Assembly: GCF_002005205.3 (NCBI RefSeq)
Contig: NZ_CP019701.2
Span: 868,001-932,000, forward strand
From: Rhizobium rhizogenes
GTDB lineage: Bacteria > Pseudomonadota > Alphaproteobacteria > Rhizobiales > Rhizobiaceae
Direction of reading: 5' to 3'
Length of the DNA stretch: 64,000 nt
Shown: piece by piece, positions 44,847 through 53,297 of the stretch
Layout of the letters: each line of letters opens with the position of its first letter
Position numbering within the stretch: position 1 is the first letter of the stretch
The notes under the pieces: generated by a model
Told to the model about the DNA's origin: nothing
Databases searched by the model: none
What the model saw: only the letters and a program-made list of their open reading frames with translations
Translations under genes and position numbers: made by a program

Positions 44847-46070
44847 TCAGTCCGTGACGTCTGTCCTTGGCCGCCCGGCTCGGAAACGCTGTATCAGCGC
44901 ATAGAGTGCCGGATTGGACTTGATCAGGCTCTTCGTCCGGGCGATGGCGACATAGGCGGACGCCGCTGCGCGGCCCTTCAGCGTCACCGGCAGGAATATA
45001 TCGTGCTGCGATGTGGAAAGCGGGCACCAGCTGCGTTTGTAAAGCTGGTCGCCGACACCGAAATCGAAGATCGCGGCTCTTTCGCGACAGGCCCGCTCGA
45101 TCATCAGCCAGAACAGCAACTCACCGGGACTGAGTTCCGAAACCGCCTCATCGATCGATCCGAACTGGCAGATGATGTGATCCTGCTTGCGCGAAAGACC
45201 GGATATGGCCGCAATGACCCCCTCGTTTTCACCATGCAGGCGAATGGCGTGCAGTTCGAGAAGACTGTCCGTGCCGGTCTCGGGAAAATTGGCGAGATCG
45301 TAGAAGAAATCCCTCACCGATTGGTGCCGGAAAACATCCGGAATGCCCTGAGATGCGAAGCGGGCGGCCTTCTGCCGGAAAAAAGCCTGCAGCAATTCGC
45401 ATTTTTCCTGCGGTGAACGGGCGATCACATGGCTGTAACCGCCCATTTCCTCGGCCCTTCGGCTCTGGATACGGAATTTCTTCCGTCTTCTTTTGGCATT
45501 GACCTGCCGCAGGGTGGTTTCAAAACTCTCCAGCAGCGGCAGTTGAAAGGCCGGGTTCTGGTTTTCGACGGAAGCGAGATACGAGAGCGGATTGGTCCTG
45601 CCGCGCCAGGCGAGCGGTATGTTCTGCAGGGCAAGGATATCCGCGCGGCCATGCAGCAGTTTTCGCGCTTCTCGCGCGATGGCGTCTGCGGTTTTCTGGC
45701 TGGCCTGTTCGGCAAAAGCCGGATCGAAGAGGCCGGTATTGATATTGTTGAAACGGCCACCCGGAAAACGCGCCTTGCGGATGCCGCCTTCCTTCACGAT
45801 TTCGAGAGGCAGCAGGAAGACCGTCTTTCCACCCTGACTGCCGCGAATGACCAGCAGCGGGCTCCCTTGAGTCTGCGCCCAGATGGAGCACCAGCCGAAA
45901 CCCTGATGCAGTGAATTGAGCGGGTCGCTTTCCATCTGCTCCCAGTCGGAACGGATGGCGGAAGTATCGTCGACGAGATCGATCGCCAAACGGTCAGCAC
46001 CCCGCCGTTCGTCCTGAACGGTGGCCGGTGCCTTGCTCTGGCTTGTTATGACCGGCCCCGCAGCCGCCAT
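44847..46070 (-). CDS. CelD/BcsL-type GNAT acetyltransferase (polysaccharide modification)
   Basis: A 407-aa protein with a GNAT-fold (Acetyltransf_6 / CelD-BcsL) catalytic half: KRRRKKFRIQSRRAEEMGGY, then ALLF-like GELLFWLMIERACRERAAIFD and FGVGDQLYKRSWC. Such enzymes are encoded beside cellulose and exopolysaccharide genes and are thought to acylate sugar chains. N-terminal ~40 residues are variable. It is convergent with the co-polymerase gene, its own promoter lying near 46.1 kb. Assignment to the polysaccharide cluster rests on position and family. Confidence 0.85.
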   Translation of the reverse strand: MAAAGPVITSQSKAPATVQDERRGADRLAIDLVDDTSAIRSDWEQMESDPLNSLHQGFGWCSIWAQTQGSPLLVIRGSQGGKTVFLLPLEIVKEGGIRKARFPGGRFNNINTGLFDPAFAEQASQKTADAIAREARKLLHGRADILALQNIPLAWRGRTNPLSYLASVENQNPAFQLPLLESFETTLRQVNAKRRRKKFRIQSRRAEEMGGYSHVIARSPQEKCELLQAFFRQKAARFASQGIPDVFRHQSVRDFFYDLANFPETGTDSLLELHAIRLHGENEGVIAAISGLSRKQDHIICQFGSIDEAVSELSPGELLFWLMIERACRERAAIFDFGVGDQLYKRSWCPLSTSQHDIFLPVTLKGRAAASAYVAIARTKSLIKSNPALYALIQRFRAGRPRTDVTD

Positions 46071-46166
46071 TCACTCTCTCCGGTTGTTTCAGGCGCACTA
46101 TAGCGTTGAGCGGCAAACAATCGGTTTATAAAATTTCGACCTGCGGATGTCCCGTAGCAGGGACGC

Positions 46167-46379
46167 TCATCCCTGTTTTTTGGGGCCAGCCATCCATTTG
46201 ATGATGAGCATCGCCGGCAGGATCCACAGAAGCCCGCTCAGCACGAAATAGGCGAGATGCACCCACCAGGGCGATTGCGCCAGCGTCGCCGAGGCGATGG
46301 CCGTCGCCGCCACCGCGTAGATGACGACGAGGCAGATGATGACGATGGTGCCGATAAGCGATCTGAGGCGAGGGGGCAT
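46167..46379 (-). CDS. DUF2842 membrane protein
   Basis: A 70-aa protein with two membrane helices (IGTIVIICLVVIYAVAATAI; YFVLSGLLWILPAMLIIKW) joined by AQSPWWVH. DUF2842 is a small alphaproteobacterial family of unknown role. The ATG at 46379 has GGAAG 5 nt upstream; upstream ATGs at 46391/46394 lack a site. It is divergent from ctaA (127 bp), suggesting a shared control region with heme A synthesis, though this is only positional. Confidence 0.82.
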   Translation of the reverse strand: MPPRLRSLIGTIVIICLVVIYAVAATAIASATLAQSPWWVHLAYFVLSGLLWILPAMLIIKWMAGPKKQG

Positions 46380-46506
46380 GAAATCTTCCATCATTAAATG
46401 TCTGCGCGGACTATACCGCCGCGACCGCATGCCGCAAACCCTGAGGCCTTGTTTTGTGGTGCCGGTTGAGGCTAATCAACATGACTGTATGAGGGAGACC
46501 TGAAAG

Positions 46507-47625
46507 ATGCGTTCGAGCGGCATGACGATGGCAAACGGTTCTGCGGACATGGTGGTGGAGGCTGCCCTGCAGAAACAGGAGAAGAACCGCCGCCTGCTGC
46601 GCATCTGGCTGCGCGTCGTTCTCTTCACGCTCTTCTGTCTTGTCCTCGTCGGCGGCGCCACGCGGCTTACCGAATCCGGCCTGTCGATCACTGAATGGAA
46701 GCCGATCCACGGTGCCATTCCGCCGCTTTCCGTCGCCGAATGGGAGGAGGAATTCCAGCTCTACAAGCGCATTCCCCAATATCAGGAAATCAACAAGGGC
46801 ATGTCGCTCGACGAGTTCAAGACGATTTTCTGGTGGGAATGGGCGCATCGCCTGCTTGCCCGCGCCATCGGCGTCATCTTCGCCCTGCCACTCGCCTTCT
46901 TCTGGCTCACCGGCCGCGTCGAAAAGCGCCTGCGCCTGCCGCTGGTGGGCCTTCTGGGGCTCGGCGGCTTCCAGGGTTTCATCGGCTGGTGGATGGTCTC
47001 TTCCGGTCTCGTCAACCGCACGGATGTCTCGCAATATCGCCTTGCCACGCATCTGACCATCGCCTGCCTCATCTTCGCGGGCTGCATGTGGATATTGCGC
47101 GGCCTGTCGCATCATTCCCCCGAGGCCGCCGACGAAAAGACGGGCAGGGGTTTTGCCGCGCTGCTGACGGTGCTCTGTCTCTTCCAGATCTATCTCGGCG
47201 CATTGGTGGCGGGGCTGAATGCCGGTCTTTCCTATAATACCTGGCCGCTGATGGATGGCTCGCTGGTGCCGGGCGATCTCTTCCTGCAGCAGCCCTGGTG
47301 GATCAACCTTTTCGAGAACCCCAAGACGGTACAATTCGTCCACCGCCTCGGTGCCTACACGCTGTTTGCCGCCACGCTATGGCATATGGTGTCTATGGCC
47401 CGCGCCTTGCCCAATACACCGCATGCCCGCCGCGCGGTGCTGTTCTTCGTGCTCGTCTCCATTCAGGCGGCGCTCGGCATCACCACGCTTTTGATGCATG
47501 TGGATATTCATGTCGCGCTCGCGCATCAGGGCATGGCGCTGATCGTGCTTGGTTTCGCCGTCGCCCATTGGCGCGGATTCATCGGCGAATATCCGGCCCC
47601 CGTTGCGGTCGAAGTCAGGGACTGA
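46507..47625 (+). CDS. ctaA: Heme A synthase (CtaA/COX15)
   Basis: A 372-aa inner-membrane protein that oxidises the C8 methyl of heme O to make heme A for cytochrome aa3 oxidase. Eight helices in two halves. The heme-ligand histidines lie in WEWAHRLLARAIG, ATHLTIACLIF, FVHRLGAYTLF and ALAHQGMALIVL. The SGLSITEWKPIHGAIPP signature is complete. GAGGGAGA lies 10 nt before the ATG. Other cta genes are not in this window. Convergent with an APH-like gene, 6 bp apart. Confidence 0.95.
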   Translation: MRSSGMTMANGSADMVVEAALQKQEKNRRLLRIWLRVVLFTLFCLVLVGGATRLTESGLSITEWKPIHGAIPPLSVAEWEEEFQLYKRIPQYQEINKGMSLDEFKTIFWWEWAHRLLARAIGVIFALPLAFFWLTGRVEKRLRLPLVGLLGLGGFQGFIGWWMVSSGLVNRTDVSQYRLATHLTIACLIFAGCMWILRGLSHHSPEAADEKTGRGFAALLTVLCLFQIYLGALVAGLNAGLSYNTWPLMDGSLVPGDLFLQQPWWINLFENPKTVQFVHRLGAYTLFAATLWHMVSMARALPNTPHARRAVLFFVLVSIQAALGITTLLMHVDIHVALAHQGMALIVLGFAVAHWRGFIGEYPAPVAVEVRD

Positions 47626-47631
47626 GGCGGC

Positions 47632-48477
47632 TTAGAACTGTGCAAGCACCGTTTTGATGGTCGCCGCGACAGCGAGTTCGTTGTCGCGTTCCTCCGCATT
47701 GCCGTCCTCTTCGTGCCACGCGGCAGAAAGGCAGCCATAGGCAAAGGCATATTGCAGCAATAGCCGTTCGTCCCGTTGCAAAGCCTTCGCAAAAATCGCC
47801 GCCATGGAGGCGATGCGCGCCTCGCTGCGGGTGAGGTCGAAACGGTCGAGCGGATTGGAGAACATGTTGGCGACATCGAGCGCCGCATCGCCGATCAGGC
47901 CGGCCGGATCGATGATGATCCAGCCGCGTTCACCGCGCATGATGTTCTCGTGGTGCAGATCGCCGTGCAGGGGTTTCACATTCCGCTGCCGGCCGATCAG
48001 TTCCTGCGCCAGCGTGGCCGCTTCGATATAGGGGCTATCCACGCCGTCAGTACGGTCCCGTTCGGCCTTGCGGAACAGGCTCTCGAAATAGAGCGGCAGC
48101 GTCAGCAGGCTTGAAGGCGGCTGCTGCTGCGATGGTTGATGATATTTGAGAAGGACATCTGCGGCGATTTCCGTGGTGGCGTCGTCATTGCCGTCGCGGA
48201 ACAGCACGTCGCGCAGGGTCTCCGTGCCGGCATGTTCCATCAGCAGAATATCGTCGGAACGCTCGAGCAGCTCCACGCAGCCGATGCCGGCACGCCATTC
48301 GATGAAATCGGCGCCGCGCAGGCTGTCTTTCAGCACCTTCTTTTTAAGGACCTTGGCGACGGCCAGAGAACCATCGCCAAGCGTTACCTCGTAGACCACC
48401 CCGGCCGGCGTATCGGCAATCTGCCTTGCGGCCTCGATATTCCACGAGGCCGGAAAGGAGGGGATGGACCGGCTCAT
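47632..48477 (-). CDS. Aminoglycoside/hydroxyurea phosphotransferase (APH(6)-like)
   Basis: A 281-aa kinase-like protein of the APH_6_hur family (StrB-type streptomycin 6-kinase and hydroxyurea phosphotransferase). The catalytic loop is LHGDLHHENIM and the metal-binding loop IIIDPAGLIGDAALD. The N-terminal lobe (GVVYEVTLGDGSLAVAKVLK) holds the ATP-anchoring lysine. Chromosomal copies in Rhizobiaceae are common and their substrate is generally unknown; resistance should not be assumed. It begins 10 bp after argC on the same strand and is likely in one operon with it. Confidence 0.85.
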   Translation of the reverse strand: MSRSIPSFPASWNIEAARQIADTPAGVVYEVTLGDGSLAVAKVLKKKVLKDSLRGADFIEWRAGIGCVELLERSDDILLMEHAGTETLRDVLFRDGNDDATTEIAADVLLKYHQPSQQQPPSSLLTLPLYFESLFRKAERDRTDGVDSPYIEAATLAQELIGRQRNVKPLHGDLHHENIMRGERGWIIIDPAGLIGDAALDVANMFSNPLDRFDLTRSEARIASMAAIFAKALQRDERLLLQYAFAYGCLSAAWHEEDGNAEERDNELAVAATIKTVLAQF

Positions 48478-48487
48478 GCGGAAAGCC

Positions 48488-49420
48488 TCATGCCGACAGC
48501 ATCAGCTCCATGTTCTGCACAGCCGCGCCGGATGCGCCCTTGCCGAGATTGTCGAGCAGCGCGACGAGATTGATATGCTCGCCGCCCGGCGTACCGAAGA
48601 CGAAGAGCTTCATCGTGTCCTTGCCGGCCAGTTCCTCGGCATCGATGCGGTTGAGGCCCTTGCTTTCGGCAAGCGCAACGACGCTGACGATGTCCTGCCC
48701 CGCATAATGGGCAGTCAATGCCGCATGGACCGTCTCGATGCTCGTGCCTTCCTTGAGGTCGGCGGCAAACAGTGGCACCTGCACGATCATACCCTGCGGG
48801 AAACGTCCGACGGAAGGCGCAAACAGCGGCGCGCGGTCGAGCTGGCCGTGAGTGGTCATTTCCGGCACGTGCTTGTGCGTGAGCGTCAGGCCGTAGAGGA
48901 AATTATTGGCGCTGATCGCGTCGTCGCGGCTCTGGTCTTCCATCTGCGCGATCATCTGCTTGCCGCCGCCGGTGTAGCCGGAGACCGCATTGACGCTGAC
49001 CGGATAACCGTCGGGCAGGATGCCGGCGGCCCGCAGCGGGCGGATGAGGCCGATCGCGCCCGTCGGATAGCAGCCCGGATTGGCGACGAAACGGGCGGAA
49101 CGAACCTTGTCGCCCTGTTCCCGGTCCATTTCGGCAAAACCGTAAGCCCAGTCCTTGTGGACGCGATAGGCGGTCGAGGTGTCGATGATGCGGACATTGT
49201 TGTTGCCGGCCACCATGGAGACGGCTTCCCGGGAAGCATCGTCAGGCAGGCAGAGGATGGAAATGTCGGCACTGTTGAGCATATCCTCGCGCATCGCCGC
49301 ATTACGGCGCTCGGCTTCGGGAATGGACAGCAGGTCAATATCGCGGCGACCGGCAAGGCGCGTGCGGATCTGCAGACCCGTGGTGCCGTGTTCGCCATCG
49401 ATGAAGATCTTCGCTGTCAT
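48488..49420 (-). CDS. argC: N-acetyl-gamma-glutamyl-phosphate reductase
   Basis: A 310-aa enzyme of arginine synthesis (N-acetylglutamyl phosphate to the semialdehyde, NADPH). The catalytic cysteine is C117 in [10 protein letters not shown]. The N-terminal [14 protein letters not shown] and the length indicate the short type 2 ArgC found in Proteobacteria. Start ATG 49420 has AGGAC 7 nt upstream; the frame is open to 49705 within speB but without signals. It follows speB by 70 bp, linking arginine synthesis and agmatine breakdown. Confidence 0.94.
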   Translation of the reverse strand: MTAKIFIDGEHGTTGLQIRTRLAGRRDIDLLSIPEAERRNAAMREDMLNSADISILCLPDDASREAVSMVAGNNNVRIIDTSTAYRVHKDWAYGFAEMDREQGDKVRSARFVANPGCYPTGAIGLIRPLRAAGILPDGYPVSVNAVSGYTGGGKQMIAQMEDQSRDDAISANNFLYGLTLTHKHVPEMTTHGQLDRAPLFAPSVGRFPQGMIVQVPLFAADLKEGTSIETVHAALTAHYAGQDIVSVVALAESKGLNRIDAEELAGKDTMKLFVFGTPGGEHINLVALLDNLGKGASGAAVQNMELMLSA

Positions 49421-49490
49421 GTCATTGTCCTGACTTTTCAAAGGGTTGCGAGTGTACTCGGAATCAGTTTGGCAAGCGCCGTTTTCTCTC

Positions 49491-50444
49491 TCAGCCGGCC
49501 TTGGCCAGCCGTTCGGCGCGCAGGCCAAGCATATACATTGCAACGGTCGCTCCGGCAATGGCGGTAATATCCGCATGGTCGTAAGCGGGCGCCACCTCCA
49601 CCACATCGGAGCCGCGAATATCGAGCTGGCCGAGCCCGCGCAGAACGGAGAGAATTTTGGCACTCGTCGGCCCGCCGGCAACGGGCGTGCCGGTTCCCGG
49701 CGCAAAGGCGGGATCGAGGCAATCGATATCGAAGGTCAGATAGGCCGGCATGCCGCCCGTATGCTTGACGATCAGCGAGGAGATATCGCCCGCCCGCATT
49801 TCCTCAACCTCGTAACCGTGGAGAATGCGGATGCCGAAATCGTCGGGCGCATGGGTGCGGATGCCGATCTGGATCGAGCGGTCCGCATCGATCAGCCCGT
49901 CGCGCGCGGCGCGGGCCACGAAGGAGCCATGGTCTATGCGCTTGCCATCATCGAACCATGTGTCCTGATGCGCATCGAACTGCACCAGCGCCAGCGGCCC
50001 GTGCCTGGCCACATGCGCCTTCAAAAGCGGCCAGGTAATGAAGTGGTCGCCGCCGAGCGTCAGCAGATAATCCGTTTTCGAGATGATCCGGCGCGCTTCC
50101 TTTTCGATCGTATCAGGCGTCTTCCAGTGGTTGCCGTAATCCAGCAGGCAATCGCCATAATCAACGGTCGGCATATGGGCGAAGAGATCGCGCGCGAAAG
50201 GATATTGCGGATCGTTATCGAAAATCGCCGAGGCGCGGCGGATGGCCTGCGGCCCGAAGCGTGCACCCGGCCGGTTGGAGGTGGCCGCATCGAAGGGAAT
50301 GCCCCAGATGGCCGTCGATACGCCCTTGAGGTTCTTGGTATATTTGCGCCGCATGAAGGAAAGGACACCCGCATGGGTCGGATCGGTGGCGGCCGATGTC
50401 AGGGTCGTTGCGGTGAAGGCATGGTCGATGGTTTTGCCGGTCAT
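49491..50444 (-). CDS. speB: Agmatinase
   Basis: A 317-aa ureohydrolase that cleaves agmatine to putrescine and urea. Binuclear Mn ligands are visible in [13 protein letters not shown] and FDIDCLDP, and PAYDHADIT closes the active site. The family includes guanidinobutyrase and proclavaminate hydrolase, so agmatine is the likeliest, not the only, substrate. Its ATG shares an A with the stop of the upstream antitoxin gene (TAATG), so it is translationally coupled to the toxin–antitoxin pair. argC follows downstream. Confidence 0.92.
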   Translation of the reverse strand: MTGKTIDHAFTATTLTSAATDPTHAGVLSFMRRKYTKNLKGVSTAIWGIPFDAATSNRPGARFGPQAIRRASAIFDNDPQYPFARDLFAHMPTVDYGDCLLDYGNHWKTPDTIEKEARRIISKTDYLLTLGGDHFITWPLLKAHVARHGPLALVQFDAHQDTWFDDGKRIDHGSFVARAARDGLIDADRSIQIGIRTHAPDDFGIRILHGYEVEEMRAGDISSLIVKHTGGMPAYLTFDIDCLDPAFAPGTGTPVAGGPTSAKILSVLRGLGQLDIRGSDVVEVAPAYDHADITAIAGATVAMYMLGLRAERLAKAG

Positions 50445-50776
50445 TATTTTTCTGCCTTTTCAGCAAGATCGGCGAAGTTGCGAATTTTGATCGCGCGGCC
50501 GTCGAAGCGGGCGACGATTTCCAGTTCTCCGCCCATCGCCTCGATAAACCGGCGCAGCGTTCCGACATACATATCGGCCCTTTTTTCCAGTTTCGCGACC
50601 GAGCTTTGGCCAATATCCAACGCTTGCGCTATTTCATCCTGCGAAAGCTTAAGTGCCCTGCGAACGTCAGCAAGATCCATTTCTTCTTCGAGGCGATGGG
50701 CTTCGGCTTTTGATTTCATACGCGCATCATCCGACATTCGGTCGCGCAACTGTGCGAAACTGTGCCTACCGCCCAT
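50444..50776 (-). CDS. XRE-family antitoxin (HigA-like)
   Basis: A 110-aa protein. A helical N-terminal region (SFAQLRDRMSDDARMKSKAE) leads to a Cro/CI helix-turn-helix (RALKLSQDEIAQALDIGQSS, VAKLEKRAD) and a short C-terminal beta/helix part. It overlaps the toxin gene by 11 bp, and its GGGAG site lies 7 nt before ATG 50776. As usual for HigA, it would neutralise the toxin and repress the operon. The toxin-first order is typical of higBA loci. Confidence 0.87.
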   Translation of the reverse strand: MGGRHSFAQLRDRMSDDARMKSKAEAHRLEEEMDLADVRRALKLSQDEIAQALDIGQSSVAKLEKRADMYVGTLRRFIEAMGGELEIVARFDGRAIKIRNFADLAEKAEK

Positions 50777-51131
50777 GGTGCTTCTCCCTTTCAAGCTCCG
50801 TCAGATGTTCGTCATAAAGTGTATCGGCAATCGGTATCATGCGATCATAGAACCGTTTGTCACCCGTCTTGTCGCCTCCGATCAGCAGGATTGCCATTCG
50901 GCGCGGATCGAAGGCGTAAAATATCCGCAGCGGTTTTCCTCCGCTCTGGATACGTAATTCCCGCATATGCGCGTGCCGTGATCCATGAATGCCACTCGAA
51001 TAGGGAAACGGCAGGCGAGGGCCGCGCTCCTCCAGTTTCTGAACATAGGCATCAATGCTGATATGCTCGCTTTCCTCAAGCGTTTCCCACCATGCTCCGA
51101 ATTCATCCGTATACTCGACAACATAGCTCAT
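50766..51131 (-). CDS. RelE/HigB-like toxin (Gp49 family)
   Basis: A 121-aa protein of the Gp49/HigB-like branch of the RelE superfamily: VVEYTDEFGAWWETLEESEH, then PYSSGIHGSRHAHMRELRI and PLRIFYAFDPRRMAILLIGG, and GDKRFYDRMIPIADTLYDEH. These residues match the ribosome-dependent mRNA-cleaving fold, with the RRM/K-R-F-Y tail region intact, so it may be functional. Length is normal. First gene of the toxin–antitoxin–speB–argC run. Confidence 0.87.
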   Translation of the reverse strand: MSYVVEYTDEFGAWWETLEESEHISIDAYVQKLEERGPRLPFPYSSGIHGSRHAHMRELRIQSGGKPLRIFYAFDPRRMAILLIGGDKTGDKRFYDRMIPIADTLYDEHLTELEREKHHGR

Positions 51132-51186
51132 TCGGCAATACTATTCCCTTGAAGGAATAATTCAAGATGCAGCCGATCGCCAGAAT

Positions 51187-51216
51187 AAAAAAAGGCGGAG
51201 CCGAAGCTCCGCCTTT
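51187..51216 (-). terminator. Rho-independent terminator of rplM–rpsI
   Basis: On the minus strand AAAGGCGGAGC pairs perfectly with GCTCCGCCTTT around a TTCG tetraloop, followed by more T. An ideal terminator about 60 bp after rpsI. Confidence 0.95.
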
Positions 51217-51236
51217 CGAAGGTATTGTGCCAGTAA

Positions 51237-51291
51237 GCGATTGACGCCTGGAGAACTGGCCACCAAGCGCGATTAGCGCTTGGAGAACTGG
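51237..51291. repeat. Tandem partial duplication of the rpsI 3' end
   Basis: GCGATTGACGCCTGGAGAAC (from 51237) and GCGATTAGCGCTTGGAGAAC (from 51269) are each followed by TGG and lie 32 bp apart. The second contains the stop codon and last codons of rpsI; the first is a downstream copy that is not translated. It looks like an old slippage or recombination scar. Confidence 0.75.
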
Positions 51292-51740
51292 AACGAACGG
51301 CGGGCCTTGGCCTTACCGTACTTCTTACGCTCGACGACGCGGCTGTCGCGGGTCAGGAAGCCACCCTTCTTCAGAACGGAGCGCAGGCCCGGTTCGAAGT
51401 AGGTGAGGGCCTTGGACAGACCGTGACGAACGGCACCGGCCTGACCGGACAGACCACCACCGGCAACGGTGGCGATGATGTCGAACTGACCCGTGCGGGC
51501 AGCGGCGACGATCGGCTGCTGAAGGATCATCTGCAGAACCGGACGTGCGAAATACGTGGTGAAATCGCGGCCGTTGATGATGATCTTGCCAGAACCGGCC
51601 TTGACCCATACGCGGGCTACGGCGTTCTTGCGCTTGCCGGTCGCGTAGGAGCGGCCGAGGGTGTCAACCTTGCGGACGTGCACGGGAGCCGAAGCTTCCG
51701 AAGCCGGGGCGAGGTCTTTCAGAGAGGAAAGATCGGCCAT
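51273..51740 (-). CDS. rpsI: 30S ribosomal protein S9
   Basis: A 155-aa ribosomal protein. The C-terminal S9 core ([40 protein letters not shown]) and the positively charged end ([11 protein letters not shown], reaching the P-site tRNA) are complete. It starts 2 bp after the rplM stop, the universal L13–S9 pairing. A 23-bp part of its end is duplicated just downstream. Confidence 0.98.
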   Translation of the reverse strand: MADLSSLKDLAPASEASAPVHVRKVDTLGRSYATGKRKNAVARVWVKAGSGKIIINGRDFTTYFARPVLQMILQQPIVAAARTGQFDIIATVAGGGLSGQAGAVRHGLSKALTYFEPGLRSVLKKGGFLTRDSRVVERKKYGKAKARRSFQFSKR

Positions 51741-51742
51741 TA

Positions 51743-52207
51743 TCAGGCGCTCCTTACGTTCTTCTTGTTGAGCGCGGCAACGTCGAGAACGACCGGCTGC
51801 TGTGCTTCGTGCGGGTGGTTGGAACCAGCGTAAACGCGCAGGTTCTTCATCTGGCGACGGCCGAGCGGGCCGCGCGGGATCATGCGCTCGACGGCCTTTT
51901 CAACGACGCGCTCCGGGAAGCGGCCTTCGATGATCTGGCGAGCCGTACGCTCCTTGATGCCACCCGGGTGACCGGTGTGCCAGTAGTACTTCTTGTCGGA
52001 ATACTTCTTGCCGGTGAGGGCAACCTTTTCCGCGTTGATGACGATGACGTTGTCGCCATCATCGACGTGGGGGGTGTAGGTGGCCTTGTGCTTGCCGCGC
52101 AGGCGGGTTGCAACGATGGTGGCGAGGCGACCAACAACGAGGCCTTCGGCGTCGATGATGACCCACTTCTTCTCCACCTCAGCAGGCTTCTGAACGAAAG
52201 TAGACAT
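51743..52207 (-). CDS. rplM: 50S ribosomal protein L13
   Basis: A 154-aa ribosomal protein with full L13 landmarks ([36 protein letters not shown]-equivalent [20 protein letters not shown]). ATG 52207 is taken; a GTG three codons earlier is possible. First gene of the L13–S9 operon. About 250 bp of upstream sequence carries its promoter. Confidence 0.98.
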   Translation of the reverse strand: MSTFVQKPAEVEKKWVIIDAEGLVVGRLATIVATRLRGKHKATYTPHVDDGDNVIVINAEKVALTGKKYSDKKYYWHTGHPGGIKERTARQIIEGRFPERVVEKAVERMIPRGPLGRRQMKNLRVYAGSNHPHEAQQPVVLDVAALNKKNVRSA

Positions 52208-52460
52208 GGATTTCACTTTCTAACGTGGACCCGTCATCCTCCTGTTTGAAAGAGCATACGGGCGTTTCTTGTTGCTTGGTTTGGTTGCCGTTAACGACAA
52301 CCGCAAATGACCCTATTCCGGCTGGAATCCGATCTGGCGCGCTTATACGGTGCGGCGGCAGATGCGTCAATATGACGTTTTTGGCAGGCTGTAAAAATAA
52401 CTATGCAAAAACAAATACTTATTGATGTGGTATTATTTTACCCCATCAAGCCTGTCCGTT

Positions 52461-53297
52461 TTACCCCAGTCGCATGACCAGAACGCCTGCCGCGATGATG
52501 CCGCCGGCAAGATAACGCCAGAGGCTGGCGCGTTCCTTCAGTATCACGACGGAAATCACCAGCGCAAAGAGAATGGAGGTTTCCCTGAGTGCCGCGACGA
52601 CGGCGACGGGGGCCTTGGTCATGGCGTAGAGGGCCAGTCCGTAGGACAGAATGGAGCCTCCGCCGCCGACCAGGCCGCGCCACCAGTTGCGCCGCACATG
52701 GCCCATGACGGCGCTCGTCCCGCGCTGGTAGAAGGCGAAGCCGAAAAGCAGCACGGGCGGCAGCAGCGACATCCATAGCGTATAGGAGATGGCGTTGCCG
52801 GAAAGCCTGGCGCCGACGCCATCCACGAAAGTGTAGGAAGCGATGACGAAGGCGTTGAGGAGGGCGACGAGGATCGCTTTTCCGCCACCGCGCCGCGCCT
52901 CGAAGGCAAGCGTGAGGATGCCGGCGGAAATGATTGATATCCCTGCCAGCGCAAGCGGGCTCAGAACCTCGCTCAGGAAAAGGCTGCTTGTCGCGGCGAC
53001 GATCAAGGGCGCCACACCGCGCATGACAGGATAGACAAGGCCGATATCGCCGATCGTATAGGCGGCGGCGACAAGGCGGAAATAGGCGAATTGCAGGATG
53101 GCCGAAGCGATCAGGAAGGGAATGGCGACCGGAGCGGGCAGCGGCAGAAAGGGCAGGAAGGGCAACGAGCAGGCGGCTGCCCCGGCGGCAATCAGCGAGG
53201 CGTCCAGTGACTTGTCTGATCCGGATTTGACCAGCGCATTCCATCCGGCATGCAGAATTGCGCCCAGGAGAACCAGAAGAAGAATGTCGATTGTCAC
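52461..53297 (-). CDS. EamA/DMT-family transporter
   Basis: A 278-aa inner-membrane carrier with ten predicted helices in two EamA repeats (LVLLGAILHAGWNALVKSG at the start, GLVYPVMRGVAPLIVAATSS in repeat one, VVAALRETSILFALVISVVI in repeat two). Likely a drug/metabolite efflux permease; substrate unknown. The start GTG 53297 matches the usual family beginning; earlier codons in frame are unlikely. It is followed by a T-rich region toward rplM. Confidence 0.87.
   Translation of the reverse strand: MTIDILLLVLLGAILHAGWNALVKSGSDKSLDASLIAAGAAACSLPFLPFLPLPAPVAIPFLIASAILQFAYFRLVAAAYTIGDIGLVYPVMRGVAPLIVAATSSLFLSEVLSPLALAGISIISAGILTLAFEARRGGGKAILVALLNAFVIASYTFVDGVGARLSGNAISYTLWMSLLPPVLLFGFAFYQRGTSAVMGHVRRNWWRGLVGGGGSILSYGLALYAMTKAPVAVVAALRETSILFALVISVVILKERASLWRYLAGGIIAAGVLVMRLG

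Noticed and set aside
47632..48477. Streptomycin resistance gene
   Set aside because: The family is right, but chromosomal context next to argC and lack of mobile elements do not support an acquired resistance gene.
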